From contig NZ_JAVRHT010000015.1 of the NCBI RefSeq assembly GCF_031846415.1, positions 24,542 to 88,541 of the forward strand: 64,000 nucleotides of DNA. The letters run 5' to 3'. Source of the DNA: Rubrivirga litoralis. Lineage in GTDB: Bacteria > Bacteroidota > Rhodothermia > Rhodothermales > Rubricoccaceae. Below the pieces are notes generated by a model that saw only the letters and a program-made list of their open reading frames with translations, made no database searches and was not told the DNA's origin. Made by a program: the position numbers and the translations under genes. Positions 46,314 to 54,583 of this stretch are shown here, in pieces (within the stretch, counting starts at the first letter, position 1; every line of letters begins with the position of its first letter).

Positions 46314-46956
46314 ATTTGTTTGACTGAACTCTGTTTGGATTTAGGAGGCCAAGGATGTCATCCAGTACATTCTGACGAATCGCCTCAGCTGTGGCTGCAC
46401 CATCCAAACGGATAATCCGATCCGGGTTTGACTCGTAGAGGCGGAAATACGCATCTCGGACTCTCTTGTAGAAGGGGATGTCTTCCTTCTCGATCCGATC
46501 GCTTCCGCCTTCGTCTCTTCGATTCTTTGCCTGTTGGGGAGTGACATCGATGAAGTAGGTTCGGTCTGGCTGCCGACCTGCCACAACGAAATCGTTGAAT
46601 GTCTCGAACCACTCGAATTCTTTCAGGGAGCGCCCTCCACCCTGGTAAGCCGTTGAGGAGTCAGCAAACCGATCCGCGATCACGATGGCGCCCCTGCTCA
46701 AAGCAGGTTTGATGACTGTGTCGACGAGGTGAGAGCGCGCTGCGCTAAATAGCAGCAGCTCAGTTCGTGGCGAGACCGTGCGTGTGCTGTCGAGTACTAT
46801 GCCCCTTAGATCTTCCCCCAACGGAGTTCCTCCGGGTTCTCGGACCTCCACCACGTCATATTGGAGGCGGCGCAGCTCACCGGCGAGGAGCTTTGCCTGC
46901 GTGCTCTTCCCAGAGCCGTCGATGCCTTCGAAGGAAATGAAGAGGGGCTGAGACAT
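46312..46956 (-). CDS. tmk: Thymidylate kinase
   Basis: Tmk phosphorylates dTMP to dTDP. The 214-residue protein has the P-loop FEGIDGSGKSTQAKLL, the DR motif IADRFADSSTAYQGGGRSL, VREPGGTPLGEDLRGI and a lid region with NRRDEGGSDRIEKE. It is complete and intact. GC content and third-position GC are clearly lower than those of most genes here, and it contains none of the dispersed 11-mers. The stop lies inside the rRNA terminator stem. It is divergent from the TPR gene. Confidence 0.96.
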   Translation of the reverse strand: MSQPLFISFEGIDGSGKSTQAKLLAGELRRLQYDVVEVREPGGTPLGEDLRGIVLDSTRTVSPRTELLLFSAARSHLVDTVIKPALSRGAIVIADRFADSSTAYQGGGRSLKEFEWFETFNDFVVAGRQPDRTYFIDVTPQQAKNRRDEGGSDRIEKEDIPFYKRVRDAYFRLYESNPDRIIRLDGAATAEAIRQNVLDDILGLLNPNRVQSNK

Positions 46957-47038
46957 GACGTGGCGCAGAGGGCCGACAAGCGGGACGACTGAGAAGGAAT
47001 GCTGGAAGTGGGCGGCGCTGGTGTGAACGGCCTGCGCG

Positions 47039-47067
47039 TTGCATCACCCGAAGCCCCCAGCTATACT
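47039..47067 (+). promoter_or_regulatory. Sigma-70-like promoter TTGCAT-N17-TATACT
   Basis: TTGCAT (47039-47044) and TATACT (47062-47067), spaced by 17, lie 71 bases before the TPR gene. This is a classical -35/-10 pair, in contrast to the TAnnTTG elements elsewhere. Confidence 0.6.
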
Positions 47068-47138
47068 AGGCACGCCCATAGGAACGAGATGGCCTCGTCC
47101 CGATCTCCTGCTCACATAGAGCCTAAACGCTCGCGCGA

Positions 47139-48563
47139 ATGTTCGACTACGAGTTCGATGATCCCGCTGGAGACGACCGCACGGACGAACTGGTAAAGGC
47201 GTACGAGGCTTCTCTCTGCGACGGCGCTGCAGGTTTCTTTGCCTTAGACGACCTGGAGCACATCGCCGCCTACTACTTCGAGGTGGGCCGCTTTGAGGAG
47301 GCCCTCCGTGTTGTCGACGATCAGATCGAACGGTCCGCAGGGGCGTCCGATCCGTGGATGCGGAGGGGGGTGCTGCTGAACCACATGGAGCGGCACGAGG
47401 AGGCTTTGAGAGCGTACGAGCAGGCTCTGTCTCTGAACCCGATCGATCCGGAGACGCTTGTCAACTACGGGATCACGCTTGACACCTTAGGCCGCTCAGA
47501 AAGCGCGCTCGTTGCGTTCGACCGCGCATTGACAGTTGACCCTCTCGCGGCAGACGCTCTCTTCAACAGCGGAATCGCGCTTGAGAAGCTGGAGCGATAT
47601 GATGAAGCGGCTCTCGCGCTCGAGCGGTGCGCAGAGATCGACGAGGAGCACCCGGAGGTGTGGTACGAGTTGGGGTACTGCTACGACAGGTTGGGACGCC
47701 TTGATGAAAGTGTCCGCGCGTATGACCAGCAGATTGAGGTCGACCCGTACGCGCAGAACGCGTGGTACAACCGAGGCATCGTCCTCAATCAGGTCGGGAA
47801 GTACGACGAGGCGGTACAGTCGTACGACTTCGCGGTCGCGATCGACGACGGATTTACGTCTGCGTGGTACAACCGGGGGAACGCCCTTGCGAACCTGGAC
47901 GACGCCCGGGGGGCGGCCGAGAGTTACCTCAAGGTGCTGGAGCACGAGGACGGAGACGCGTCCACGTTCTACAACCTGGGGCTCGCGTACGACGACTTAA
48001 ACGAATACGAGGCGGCCGTCGACTACTTCCGCCGCGCCGTCGGCGACGACCCGGAGTATGCCGATGCGTGGTACGGGATGGGCTGCGCCCTAGACGCTCA
48101 GTCCCTCTACGCCGACGCGCTGGCTGCATTTTCGCAGGCCATCTCTCTCACGCCACAGGAGAGCGAGTACTGGCACGCCCGAGCGGACACGGAGTACAAC
48201 GCCGGCCAACTCGCGGAGGCGTTGCGCTCGTACGGGCGGGTCATCGAACTGGACGCGTCGAACAAGGAAGCGTGGCTCGACTTGGCGGAGACGTGTTTGG
48301 AGATGGGGCTCCGAACGGAAGCGCTCGAAGCGTTCTCGCAGGTTATCCGCCTCGACCCCGAATCCAGCGAGGCGCACCTGCGCCAGGCCTGGGCGCTCGC
48401 GTCTGTCGGCCAGCGGGAGAATGCCGTGCGGTCGTTCCGGCGAGCGGCAGAGCTTGACCCGTCGCGGGCCGATGAGATTCGGCGGGCGTACCCCGACCTG
48501 ATGGGCGACCTGAGGTCGGGTGGGTTCCCCCGCGGCCCCGTCTCTGGAGACGAGAGGGCGTAG
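47139..48563 (+). CDS. Tetratricopeptide-repeat protein, 474 aa
   Basis: After a short acidic N-terminus (MFDYEFDDPAGDDRTDELVK), the whole chain consists of about twelve TPR units of 34 residues, for example AWYNRGIVLNQVGKYDEAVQ, ALFNSGIALEKLERYDEAAL and TFYNLGLAYDDLNEYEAAVD. There is no signal peptide or membrane helix, so it is probably a cytoplasmic scaffold. Similar all-TPR proteins are common in Bacteroidota. Its stop overlaps the aroE start (TAGTG). Like tmk it has lower GC and lacks the 11-mer. Confidence 0.9.
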   Translation: MFDYEFDDPAGDDRTDELVKAYEASLCDGAAGFFALDDLEHIAAYYFEVGRFEEALRVVDDQIERSAGASDPWMRRGVLLNHMERHEEALRAYEQALSLNPIDPETLVNYGITLDTLGRSESALVAFDRALTVDPLAADALFNSGIALEKLERYDEAALALERCAEIDEEHPEVWYELGYCYDRLGRLDESVRAYDQQIEVDPYAQNAWYNRGIVLNQVGKYDEAVQSYDFAVAIDDGFTSAWYNRGNALANLDDARGAAESYLKVLEHEDGDASTFYNLGLAYDDLNEYEAAVDYFRRAVGDDPEYADAWYGMGCALDAQSLYADALAAFSQAISLTPQESEYWHARADTEYNAGQLAEALRSYGRVIELDASNKEAWLDLAETCLEMGLRTEALEAFSQVIRLDPESSEAHLRQAWALASVGQRENAVRSFRRAAELDPSRADEIRRAYPDLMGDLRSGGFPRGPVSGDERA

Positions 48564-49408
48564 TGGCAGCGAGGTTGGTCGTTCTGTTGGGGACGCCGGT
48601 CGCGCACTCCGTCTCGCCCGCCCTCCACAACGCGGCCTTCCAGGCGCAGGAGTTGGACTACACCTACGTCGCGTGCGACGTGGACAGGCCGTCGCTGCCG
48701 GCTGCGGTGGAGGGGCTGTGGGCACTCGGAGGCGCCGGAGCAAACGTGACGATCCCCCACAAAGAGCAGGCGCTCTCGCTGGCATCCGCCGTGACGCACA
48801 GTGCCGAAGTGGTCGGCGCCGCCAACACCCTCGTCCGCACCGCCCAGGGCTGGCGAGCCGATAACACCGACATCGACGGATTCCTCGCCCCGCTCAGGCG
48901 ACTCGCCACCCCGCCCCGCTACGAGACCGTCGTCGTGTTCGGAGCGGGCGGGGCGGCCCGCGCCGTCGTCTACGGCGCGTTGCGCGACCTGAGCCCGCGC
49001 CGCGTCACCGTCGTCGCCCGGCGGCCGGAGCAGGCAGAGCGCCTGATCCACGACCTCCACCACGTCGCGGGCGGGGCGGAGCTTGTCGCCGCCCCGCCCG
49101 GCGAGGCTGGCGGCGCCGTCCGCGAGGCCGCGCTCGTCGTGAACGCCACGCCGCTCGGGATGGGCGATGGGCGGACGCCGTGGGCCGAAGCCAGCGACTT
49201 CCACGCCCGCCAGGTCGTCTACGACCTCGTGTACCGCCCCGCCCAAACGCCCTTGCTTCGGATGGCGGCCGAGCGGGGGGCGACGACGATCGGCGGGCTG
49301 CCGATGCTGCTCGCGCAGGCCGCGGGGAGCTACCGCCAGTGGACGGGCCGCGAGCTCCCGATGGACGTGGCCGAGCGGGCGGCGCGTGAGGCGCTGGGAA
49401 TAGGATGA
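48563..49408 (+). CDS. aroE: Shikimate dehydrogenase
   Basis: AroE reduces 3-dehydroshikimate with NADPH in aromatic amino-acid synthesis. The 281-residue protein has the substrate motifs SVSPALHN, NVTIPHKEQA (catalytic Lys) and DNTDIDGF (Asp), the NADP loop VVFGAGGAARAVVYGAL, and the C-terminal GLPMLLAQAA. It starts with GTG overlapping the TPR stop and overlaps pgeF by four bases (ATGA), forming a tight cluster. The dispersed 11-mer reappears within it from about 48950. Confidence 0.95.
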   Translation: MAARLVVLLGTPVAHSVSPALHNAAFQAQELDYTYVACDVDRPSLPAAVEGLWALGGAGANVTIPHKEQALSLASAVTHSAEVVGAANTLVRTAQGWRADNTDIDGFLAPLRRLATPPRYETVVVFGAGGAARAVVYGALRDLSPRRVTVVARRPEQAERLIHDLHHVAGGAELVAAPPGEAGGAVREAALVVNATPLGMGDGRTPWAEASDFHARQVVYDLVYRPAQTPLLRMAAERGATTIGGLPMLLAQAAGSYRQWTGRELPMDVAERAAREALGIG

Positions 49409-50094
49409 CCGACGCCGCTCTCCGCCCCGCCCTCTTCGCGGACGCTCCGGGGCTCGTCGCCGGGTTTACGACGCGCGCCTTTTCGCCCGCTGGTGAGCCG
49501 CTCGACGCGGCGCGCGCGCGGCTCGCTCGGGAGACGGGGATAGCGGTCGCGTCTGTCGGGCAGGTGCATGGAGCGGATGTCGTCGTTGTTCGACAGGCGG
49601 GGCACGTTCCCGATCACGACGGGCTCGTGACGGACCGTCCCGGCCTGCTCCTGAGCGTGATCGCCGCCGACTGCGCGCTCGTCCTGCTCGCCGACTCCGA
49701 GGCCGGCGTCGTCGGGGCGTGTCACAGCGGGTGGCGCGGGACCGTCGCCGGTGTCGTCGGGCGGACGGTCGAGGCGATGGGCGGGGTGGGCGCCGACCCC
49801 GCCCGCCTGCTCGCCTATGTCGGCCCGTGCATCTCGGCCGAGGCGTTCGAGGTGGGCGAGGAGGTCGCGGCCCAGTTCGACGCCTCGGTTGTCGTGCGGC
49901 GTCCCGAGTGGCCCCGCCCGCACATCGACTTGCGGGCCGAGATCGAGCGGCAACTCCGGGCGCTCGGCGTCCGCCCCGCCCGCGTCGAGGCGACCGACGC
50001 GTGCACGGTGGCCGACGGCCGGTTCTACTCGTACCGCGCCGAAGGCGGGGCGGCCGGGCGGATGCTCGGGTTCGTCGGGCGGCGCTCCGCCTGA
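49405..50094 (+). CDS. pgeF: Peptidoglycan editing factor / multicopper-oxidase-like (PgeF, YfiH family)
   Basis: The 229-residue protein has the family metal residues in VHGADVVVV, IAADCALVLL, CHSGWRGTV and GPCISAEAFEVG. Members have been reported to hydrolyse mis-incorporated L-Ser residues in UDP-MurNAc precursors and to show purine nucleosidase/phosphorylase activity. Length and motifs are complete. The ATG overlaps the aroE stop. Confidence 0.9.
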   Translation: MTDAALRPALFADAPGLVAGFTTRAFSPAGEPLDAARARLARETGIAVASVGQVHGADVVVVRQAGHVPDHDGLVTDRPGLLLSVIAADCALVLLADSEAGVVGACHSGWRGTVAGVVGRTVEAMGGVGADPARLLAYVGPCISAEAFEVGEEVAAQFDASVVVRRPEWPRPHIDLRAEIERQLRALGVRPARVEATDACTVADGRFYSYRAEGGAAGRMLGFVGRRSA

Positions 50095-50162
50095 GGACCG
50101 CCCCGCCCGCGCGAGACGGGCGGGGTGGGGAGAGCGGCCCGGTGCCCGCCCCGCCCGCCCCG

Positions 50163-50169
50163 TATCTTG
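50163..50169 (+). promoter_or_regulatory. Candidate -7 element TATCTTG for recJ
   Basis: GTATCTTGG lies about 44 bases before the recJ ATG, in a relatively AT-rich patch, and fits the TAnnTTG pattern. Confidence 0.4.
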
Positions 50170-50213
50170 GACGCTAGTAAAACAGAGAGCGGGGCGGGAA
50201 CGCTCCGGCACCT

Positions 50214-52001
50214 ATGACCGAGGATTCCCCCGCCGCGCCCTCCCCGTCGGAGGACCCCGGCACGACGACCCGCTGGACGCTCCGCGCGGTCGAGGACGAG
50301 GCCGCCGTCGACCAGATCGCCTCCGACCTCAACGCGCTCCCGCACGCGCTCGCGCGGTCGCTCGCGCTCCGCGGCGTCCGGTCCTTCGACGACGCCCACA
50401 CGTTTTTCCGCCCCGCCCTCGGCCGTCTCCACGACCCCGGCCTGATGCGCGACATGGACCGGGCCGTCGAGCGCGTGGCGCGGGCCGTCCGCGGCGGCGA
50501 GCGCGTGCTCGTCTACGGCGACTACGACGTCGACGGGACGACGTCGACGGCCATGATGACGACGTTCCTGCAGGGGCAGGGGCTCGACACCTCGTTCTTC
50601 ATCCCCAACCGCTTCGAGCACGGATACGGGCTGGGCGAGGCCGGGATCGACGCGGCCGTCGAGCGCGGCGCCTCGCTCATCGTGGCCCTCGACTGCGGCA
50701 TCACGGCCGTCGACGAGGCGGCATACGCGAAGGCGCGCGGGCTCGACCTCGTCATCTGCGACCACCACACGGCGGGCGACGTGCTCCCCGACGCCGTGGC
50801 CGTCCTCGACCCCAAGCGGCCCGACTGCGACTACCCGTTCAAGGGCTTGAGCGGATGCGGCGTCGGGTTCAAGCTGATCCAGGGCGTCCTCGCCGAGCTT
50901 GGCCTGCCGCCCGAGGAGGCGTGGCCGTACCTCGACCTCGTCGCCGTCTCGACGGCGTGCGACATCGTGCCGATGGTGGGCGAGAACCGCGTGCTCATGC
51001 GGGCCGGGCTGAAGCAGCTCGTCGAGCGCCCGCGGCTCGGCCTCACGCTTTTGGCCGACCGCGCGGGCGTCGACCTGGATGCGTGCACGGCGTCGAAGAT
51101 GGTGTTCCAGATCGGCCCGCGCATCAACGCCGCCGGGCGGATCGCCGACGCCGGCATCGCCGCCGAGCTGCTCGCCACGACGGACGCCGTCGAGGGGCAG
51201 CGGCTCGTGGACGAGATCGAAGGCCTCAACATCCGCCGCCGCGAGCTCGACCGCGAAACGCGCGACGAGGCGTTCCGGCTCGCCGAGCGCCAGATGGACG
51301 ACGACCCGCTCGCGCTCGTCGTCTACAAGCCCGGGTGGCACCCCGGCGTCATCGGGATCACAGCCAGCCGCGTGGCCGAGCACTTCCACCGGCCGACGGT
51401 CCTCATGACCTCGAACGGCGACACGCGCACGGCGAAGGGCTCGGCCCGGTCGGTCCAGGGCATCTCGATCTACGACGCGCTCGCCCAGTGCTCGGACCTC
51501 CTCGACCGCTTCGGCGGCCACGCCTTCGCCGCCGGCCTCGCCCTCCCCATCGACCGCGTGGACGAGCTCCGCCGGCGGATGCAGGACGCCGTCGGCCTCG
51601 CCGTCGACGACCCGTCCGACCTCGTCCCCGAGATCGAGGTCGACGCCCACCTCCACCTGGGCGACGTGACGCCGCGGTTCTGGAGCGTCCTCAAGCAGTT
51701 CGGCCCGCACGGGCCGGACAACCTGCGCCCGGTGTTCTGGGGCGAGGGGCTCCGCGTGGTCGGCCAGCCGTCGCGCGTGGGCGCGCAGAAGCAGCACCTC
51801 CGGCTCCGCGTGGCCCAGCAGGAGGGCGGGGCGACGTTCCCCGTCATCGGGTTCGGCTTGAGCGAGCGGTACGACGCCGCGCTCGCGAGCGTCCGCCGCG
51901 GGCGCCCGCTCGAGCTCGCCTTCCAGGTCGACGAGAACACGTGGAACGGGCGGACGACGCTCCAACTCAAGGCGCAGGACCTGCGCGTAGCCGAGGTCTA
52001 G
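50214..52001 (+). CDS. recJ: Single-stranded-DNA-specific exonuclease RecJ
   Basis: RecJ degrades ssDNA 5' to 3' in recombination and mismatch repair. The 595-residue protein has the DHH-family motifs VLVYGDYDVDGTTSTAMM, ALDCGITAVDEA, VICDHHTAGD (DHH) and the DHHA1 motif RFGGHAFAAGL, followed by a C-terminal OB domain. All metal-binding residues appear present. It starts 119 bases after pgeF with its own candidate promoter. A perfect palindromic hairpin follows the stop. Confidence 0.97.
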   Translation: MTEDSPAAPSPSEDPGTTTRWTLRAVEDEAAVDQIASDLNALPHALARSLALRGVRSFDDAHTFFRPALGRLHDPGLMRDMDRAVERVARAVRGGERVLVYGDYDVDGTTSTAMMTTFLQGQGLDTSFFIPNRFEHGYGLGEAGIDAAVERGASLIVALDCGITAVDEAAYAKARGLDLVICDHHTAGDVLPDAVAVLDPKRPDCDYPFKGLSGCGVGFKLIQGVLAELGLPPEEAWPYLDLVAVSTACDIVPMVGENRVLMRAGLKQLVERPRLGLTLLADRAGVDLDACTASKMVFQIGPRINAAGRIADAGIAAELLATTDAVEGQRLVDEIEGLNIRRRELDRETRDEAFRLAERQMDDDPLALVVYKPGWHPGVIGITASRVAEHFHRPTVLMTSNGDTRTAKGSARSVQGISIYDALAQCSDLLDRFGGHAFAAGLALPIDRVDELRRRMQDAVGLAVDDPSDLVPEIEVDAHLHLGDVTPRFWSVLKQFGPHGPDNLRPVFWGEGLRVVGQPSRVGAQKQHLRLRVAQQEGGATFPVIGFGLSERYDAALASVRRGRPLELAFQVDENTWNGRTTLQLKAQDLRVAEV

Positions 52002-52037
52002 AGGCCGCCGCCCCGCCCAGGGCTCGTCCACATGCGG

Positions 52038-52069
52038 CCGCCCCGCCCTCGACGTCGAGGGCGGGGCGG
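52038..52069 (+). terminator. Perfect 32-base palindrome containing the 11-mer, downstream of recJ
   Basis: CCGCCCCGCCCTCGAC followed immediately by its reverse complement, with CTGTATTAAG after it. The stem is two inverted copies of the dispersed 11-mer around CTCGACGTCGAG. Confidence 0.75.
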
Positions 52070-52244
52070 TCTGTATTAAGGGGTGCTGCCCGGGCGGAGA
52101 GGCGGCTCCGGGCGGGGTGTCGTCGGAGCGCGTTGTCGGACAGACACGTACGTGCAGGTCGGACGCGGCCCCGTCTTCGGGCGGGGCGGGACATTCGGGT
52201 GTCTGGAGGCGGTTCCAGACAGCACCACACGACCCCCCTTCCCT

Positions 52245-52964
52245 ATGTCATCCCCCCTGCCCCCCGCTCTCGCGGCAACCGACCGCCGCGGGTTCTTTAA
52301 GCGAGCTGGACTCGGTCTGGGCGTCGCGGCGGCCGCGACCACGCTCCAGGCGTGCGACACGAACGACGACGACGACGACGCGGGCGCAGTAACGCTCGAC
52401 TTCTCGTCCGATGTCGGCGTGCTCAACTACGCGTACGCTCTCGAACAGCTTGAGGCCGCGTTCTACTCGGCCGTCGTCGCCGACGCCGGCTTTGGCTCGA
52501 CGTTCAACGCCGACGAGCAGGCCGTCCTCCGCGCCCTCTCGGCCCACGAGAACATCCACCGCGACTTCTTCGCGACGGCCATCCAGCAGGCGGCCGGTGC
52601 CGCGGCCGTGCTCCCGGACCTGGAGGTCGACTTTAGCGCCGTCAACCTCTCGGACCGCCGGAGCGTGCTCGAAGCGGCGCGGACGTTCGAAGACACGGGA
52701 GTCGGCGCGTACAACGGGGCGGGGCGGTACCTCGAGAGCGCGGACTACCTCCTCATCGCGGGCAAGATCGTATCCGTCGAGGCCCGCCACGCCTCGGTCA
52801 TCGCGGGCCTGCTCGAAACCAACGCGATCGGCGGGACGCGCATCGGGGGCGGAAGCCAGATCGACGGGAACGGCCTCGACCCGGCGTACACGCCCAGCGA
52901 GGTGCTGGGGGCGGTCGACCCGTTCGTCCGCACGGTCATCCGCGCCGTCAACGTGCCGTCGTAG
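52245..52964 (+). CDS. Ferritin-like-domain protein with Tat-type leader (copy 1)
   Basis: The 239-residue protein has a twin-arginine-like leader (ATDRRGFFKRAGLGLGVAAA) ending TLQACDTN, possibly a Tat lipoprotein. The mature part is an all-helical ferritin-like four-helix domain: VLNYAYALEQLEAAFYSAVV, HENIHRDFFATAIQQAAG and VSVEARHASVIAGLLE contain Glu/His positions suited to a di-metal site. It lies 42 bases upstream of a second member, and this pair is common in Bacteroidota with unproven function, perhaps stress protection. A short hairpin (52201-52220) precedes the start. Confidence 0.82.
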   Translation: MSSPLPPALAATDRRGFFKRAGLGLGVAAAATTLQACDTNDDDDDAGAVTLDFSSDVGVLNYAYALEQLEAAFYSAVVADAGFGSTFNADEQAVLRALSAHENIHRDFFATAIQQAAGAAAVLPDLEVDFSAVNLSDRRSVLEAARTFEDTGVGAYNGAGRYLESADYLLIAGKIVSVEARHASVIAGLLETNAIGGTRIGGGSQIDGNGLDPAYTPSEVLGAVDPFVRTVIRAVNVPS

Positions 52965-53006
52965 CACTGGCGCTCCTGTCCGTCTCTCCCTCTATTCCGA
53001 CTCCCC

Positions 53007-53819
53007 ATGTTTGACCTTCTCTCCACGCTCGACGCCGACGCGGCGGCCGGCGTCGCCTCCCGCCGCCGCGCCCTCCACACGGTCGGCAAGATCGGCCTCG
53101 GCGCGGCCGCGGCCTCCATCCCGTTCCTCAAGCCGTCCGTTGCCTTTGCCCAGTCGGGCGGCAACACGGCGTTTGAGGTCCTCAACTACGCGCTCACGCT
53201 CGAGTACCTGGAGCGGTCGTTTTACCGCCAGGCGCTCGACATGAACTATCTCTCCACAGCCCGCCCGCTCGTCGAGACGATCGAGGCCGACGAGACGGCC
53301 CACGTCGCGCTCCTCCGCGGCGCGATCGAGGCGGCCGGCGGCGACCCCGTTGATTACGAGGACGCCGACTTCACGTTCGGCGACTTTCTCTCGTCTTACG
53401 ACAACTTCCTCGCGCTCGCGCAGTCGCTCGAAGACACGGGCGTCCGCGCGTACAAGGGGCAGGCTGGGGCCATCCAGGGCACGGACTACCTGACGACGGC
53501 GCTCCAGATCCACTCGGTCGAGGGGCGCCACGCGGCCGCCATCCGCCGGCTCCGCGGCAACCAGGGCTGGATCCCGCTCGACCAGCCCGGCGCTCCGGTC
53601 CCCGCCGTCTACGGCGCCGGCAACGGGTTCCCGGCCGAGGACAACGTGACGCAGGGCGGGGTGGACCTCGCGGGCGCCCTCACCGGCTACACCCGCCAGG
53701 AGATCACCGAGGCGTTCGACGAGGGCCTCGACATGGAGACCGTGCTCGGCATCGCCGGCGGGTTCATCACGGGCAACAAAGACCAGGACGACGACGGCGA
53801 TGGCAGCGACAACAACTAG
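53007..53819 (+). CDS. Ferritin-like-domain protein, exported (copy 2)
   Basis: The 270-residue protein has SRRRALHTVGKIGLGAAAAS as a probable Tat-type signal and a ferritin-like domain with VLNYALTLEYLERSFYRQAL, EADETAHVALLRGAIEAAGG and IHSVEGRHAAAIRRLRGNQG, including paired Glu and ExxH-like residues. It ends in an acidic DQDDDGDGSDNN tail. It forms an operon with copy 1. A hairpin made of two 11-mers follows the stop. Confidence 0.82.
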   Translation: MFDLLSTLDADAAAGVASRRRALHTVGKIGLGAAAASIPFLKPSVAFAQSGGNTAFEVLNYALTLEYLERSFYRQALDMNYLSTARPLVETIEADETAHVALLRGAIEAAGGDPVDYEDADFTFGDFLSSYDNFLALAQSLEDTGVRAYKGQAGAIQGTDYLTTALQIHSVEGRHAAAIRRLRGNQGWIPLDQPGAPVPAVYGAGNGFPAEDNVTQGGVDLAGALTGYTRQEITEAFDEGLDMETVLGIAGGFITGNKDQDDDGDGSDNN

Positions 53820-53841
53820 CCGCCCCGCTCGCTAAACCGCG

Positions 53842-53872
53842 CCGCCCCGCCCTCACGTTGAGGGCGGGGCGG
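53842..53872 (+). terminator. Hairpin of inverted 11-mers downstream of the ferritin-like pair
   Basis: CCGCCCCGCCCTCA, loop CGT, then TGAGGGCGGGGCGG: a perfect 14-base stem 23 bases past the stop. Confidence 0.75.
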
Positions 53873-53918
53873 TCGTCGTTAGAGGAGGCGGGTCGCCGCC
53901 CCGCCCGGGTGGGGCGGG

Positions 53919-54392
53919 CTACTCGGCCACGCGCCGCGCGAGGACCGAGCCCAGCGCGAGCGTCAGCACGTCCTCAGCGACGGCGACGGCCGCGTCTGGG
54001 AGGCCGGTCGCGTCGCTGGAGGTGCGCCGCACGGAGAGCATGACGTAGGACGAGGCCACCGCCCCGCCCGCGCCGGCCAGGATCGAGGGGACGAGCGACG
54101 TGCGCCGGGCCGCCGCCGCGGCCGCACCCACGAGCGCGCCCGATGCGATCCGCCCGGCGAGTACGCGGGGGGCCGTCCGCGACTCCATGCCGGGCATCTT
54201 GTCGCCCACCATCTCGCCGGCGGCGGCGACGGTCAGGAGGCGGCGGGCGAGCGTCGAGTGAAGCGCGTCGGCCGGCTGGCGGAGGCGGCGGCGCCCTTCG
54301 AGGGCGCGGCTGAGGAGGGCGGGGGCGGCCATGCTGCGCATGCCGGCGGCCCAGCCGAGGCCGGCGGCGAGGGCTGGTGTGGAGAGGTCCAT
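53919..54392 (-). CDS. DUF4126-like membrane protein
   Basis: The 157-residue protein opens LAAGLGWAAGMRSMAAPALL and continues with SGALVGAAAAAARRTSLVPS and VAEDVLTLALGSVLARR, a pattern of small Ala/Gly-rich membrane helices seen in DUF4126 proteins. KMPGMESRTAPRVLAGR between helices is a typical conserved loop. Function is unknown. It is transcribed leftwards, convergent with the ferritin-like pair. Confidence 0.7.
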   Translation of the reverse strand: MDLSTPALAAGLGWAAGMRSMAAPALLSRALEGRRRLRQPADALHSTLARRLLTVAAAGEMVGDKMPGMESRTAPRVLAGRIASGALVGAAAAAARRTSLVPSILAGAGGAVASSYVMLSVRRTSSDATGLPDAAVAVAEDVLTLALGSVLARRVAE

Positions 54393-54530
54393 AAAGAGGG
54401 GGAAGAGGAAAGGAGTCCGACGCTCCCCGCCCCGCCCCGTTTCACCGTCCGCCCCGCCTACACCCTAATCGGGGGGCGCCCTACACCTGCGGCGCGCGGT
54501 CGCTCGGCGCCGTCCCGGCCGAACACGACG

Positions 54531-54560
54531 CAGGGCCGGCCCCCGGTGGAGCCGGCCCTG
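54531..54560 (-). terminator. Hairpin downstream of the S8 protease gene
   Basis: CAGGGCCGGC and GCCGGCCCTG form a perfect 10-base stem with a 10-base loop, 24 bases past the protease stop. There is no T-run on the coding strand, so Rho-assisted termination is possible. Confidence 0.65.
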
Positions 54561-54583
54561 ACGGAGCGCGCGGGCGGGGCGCC

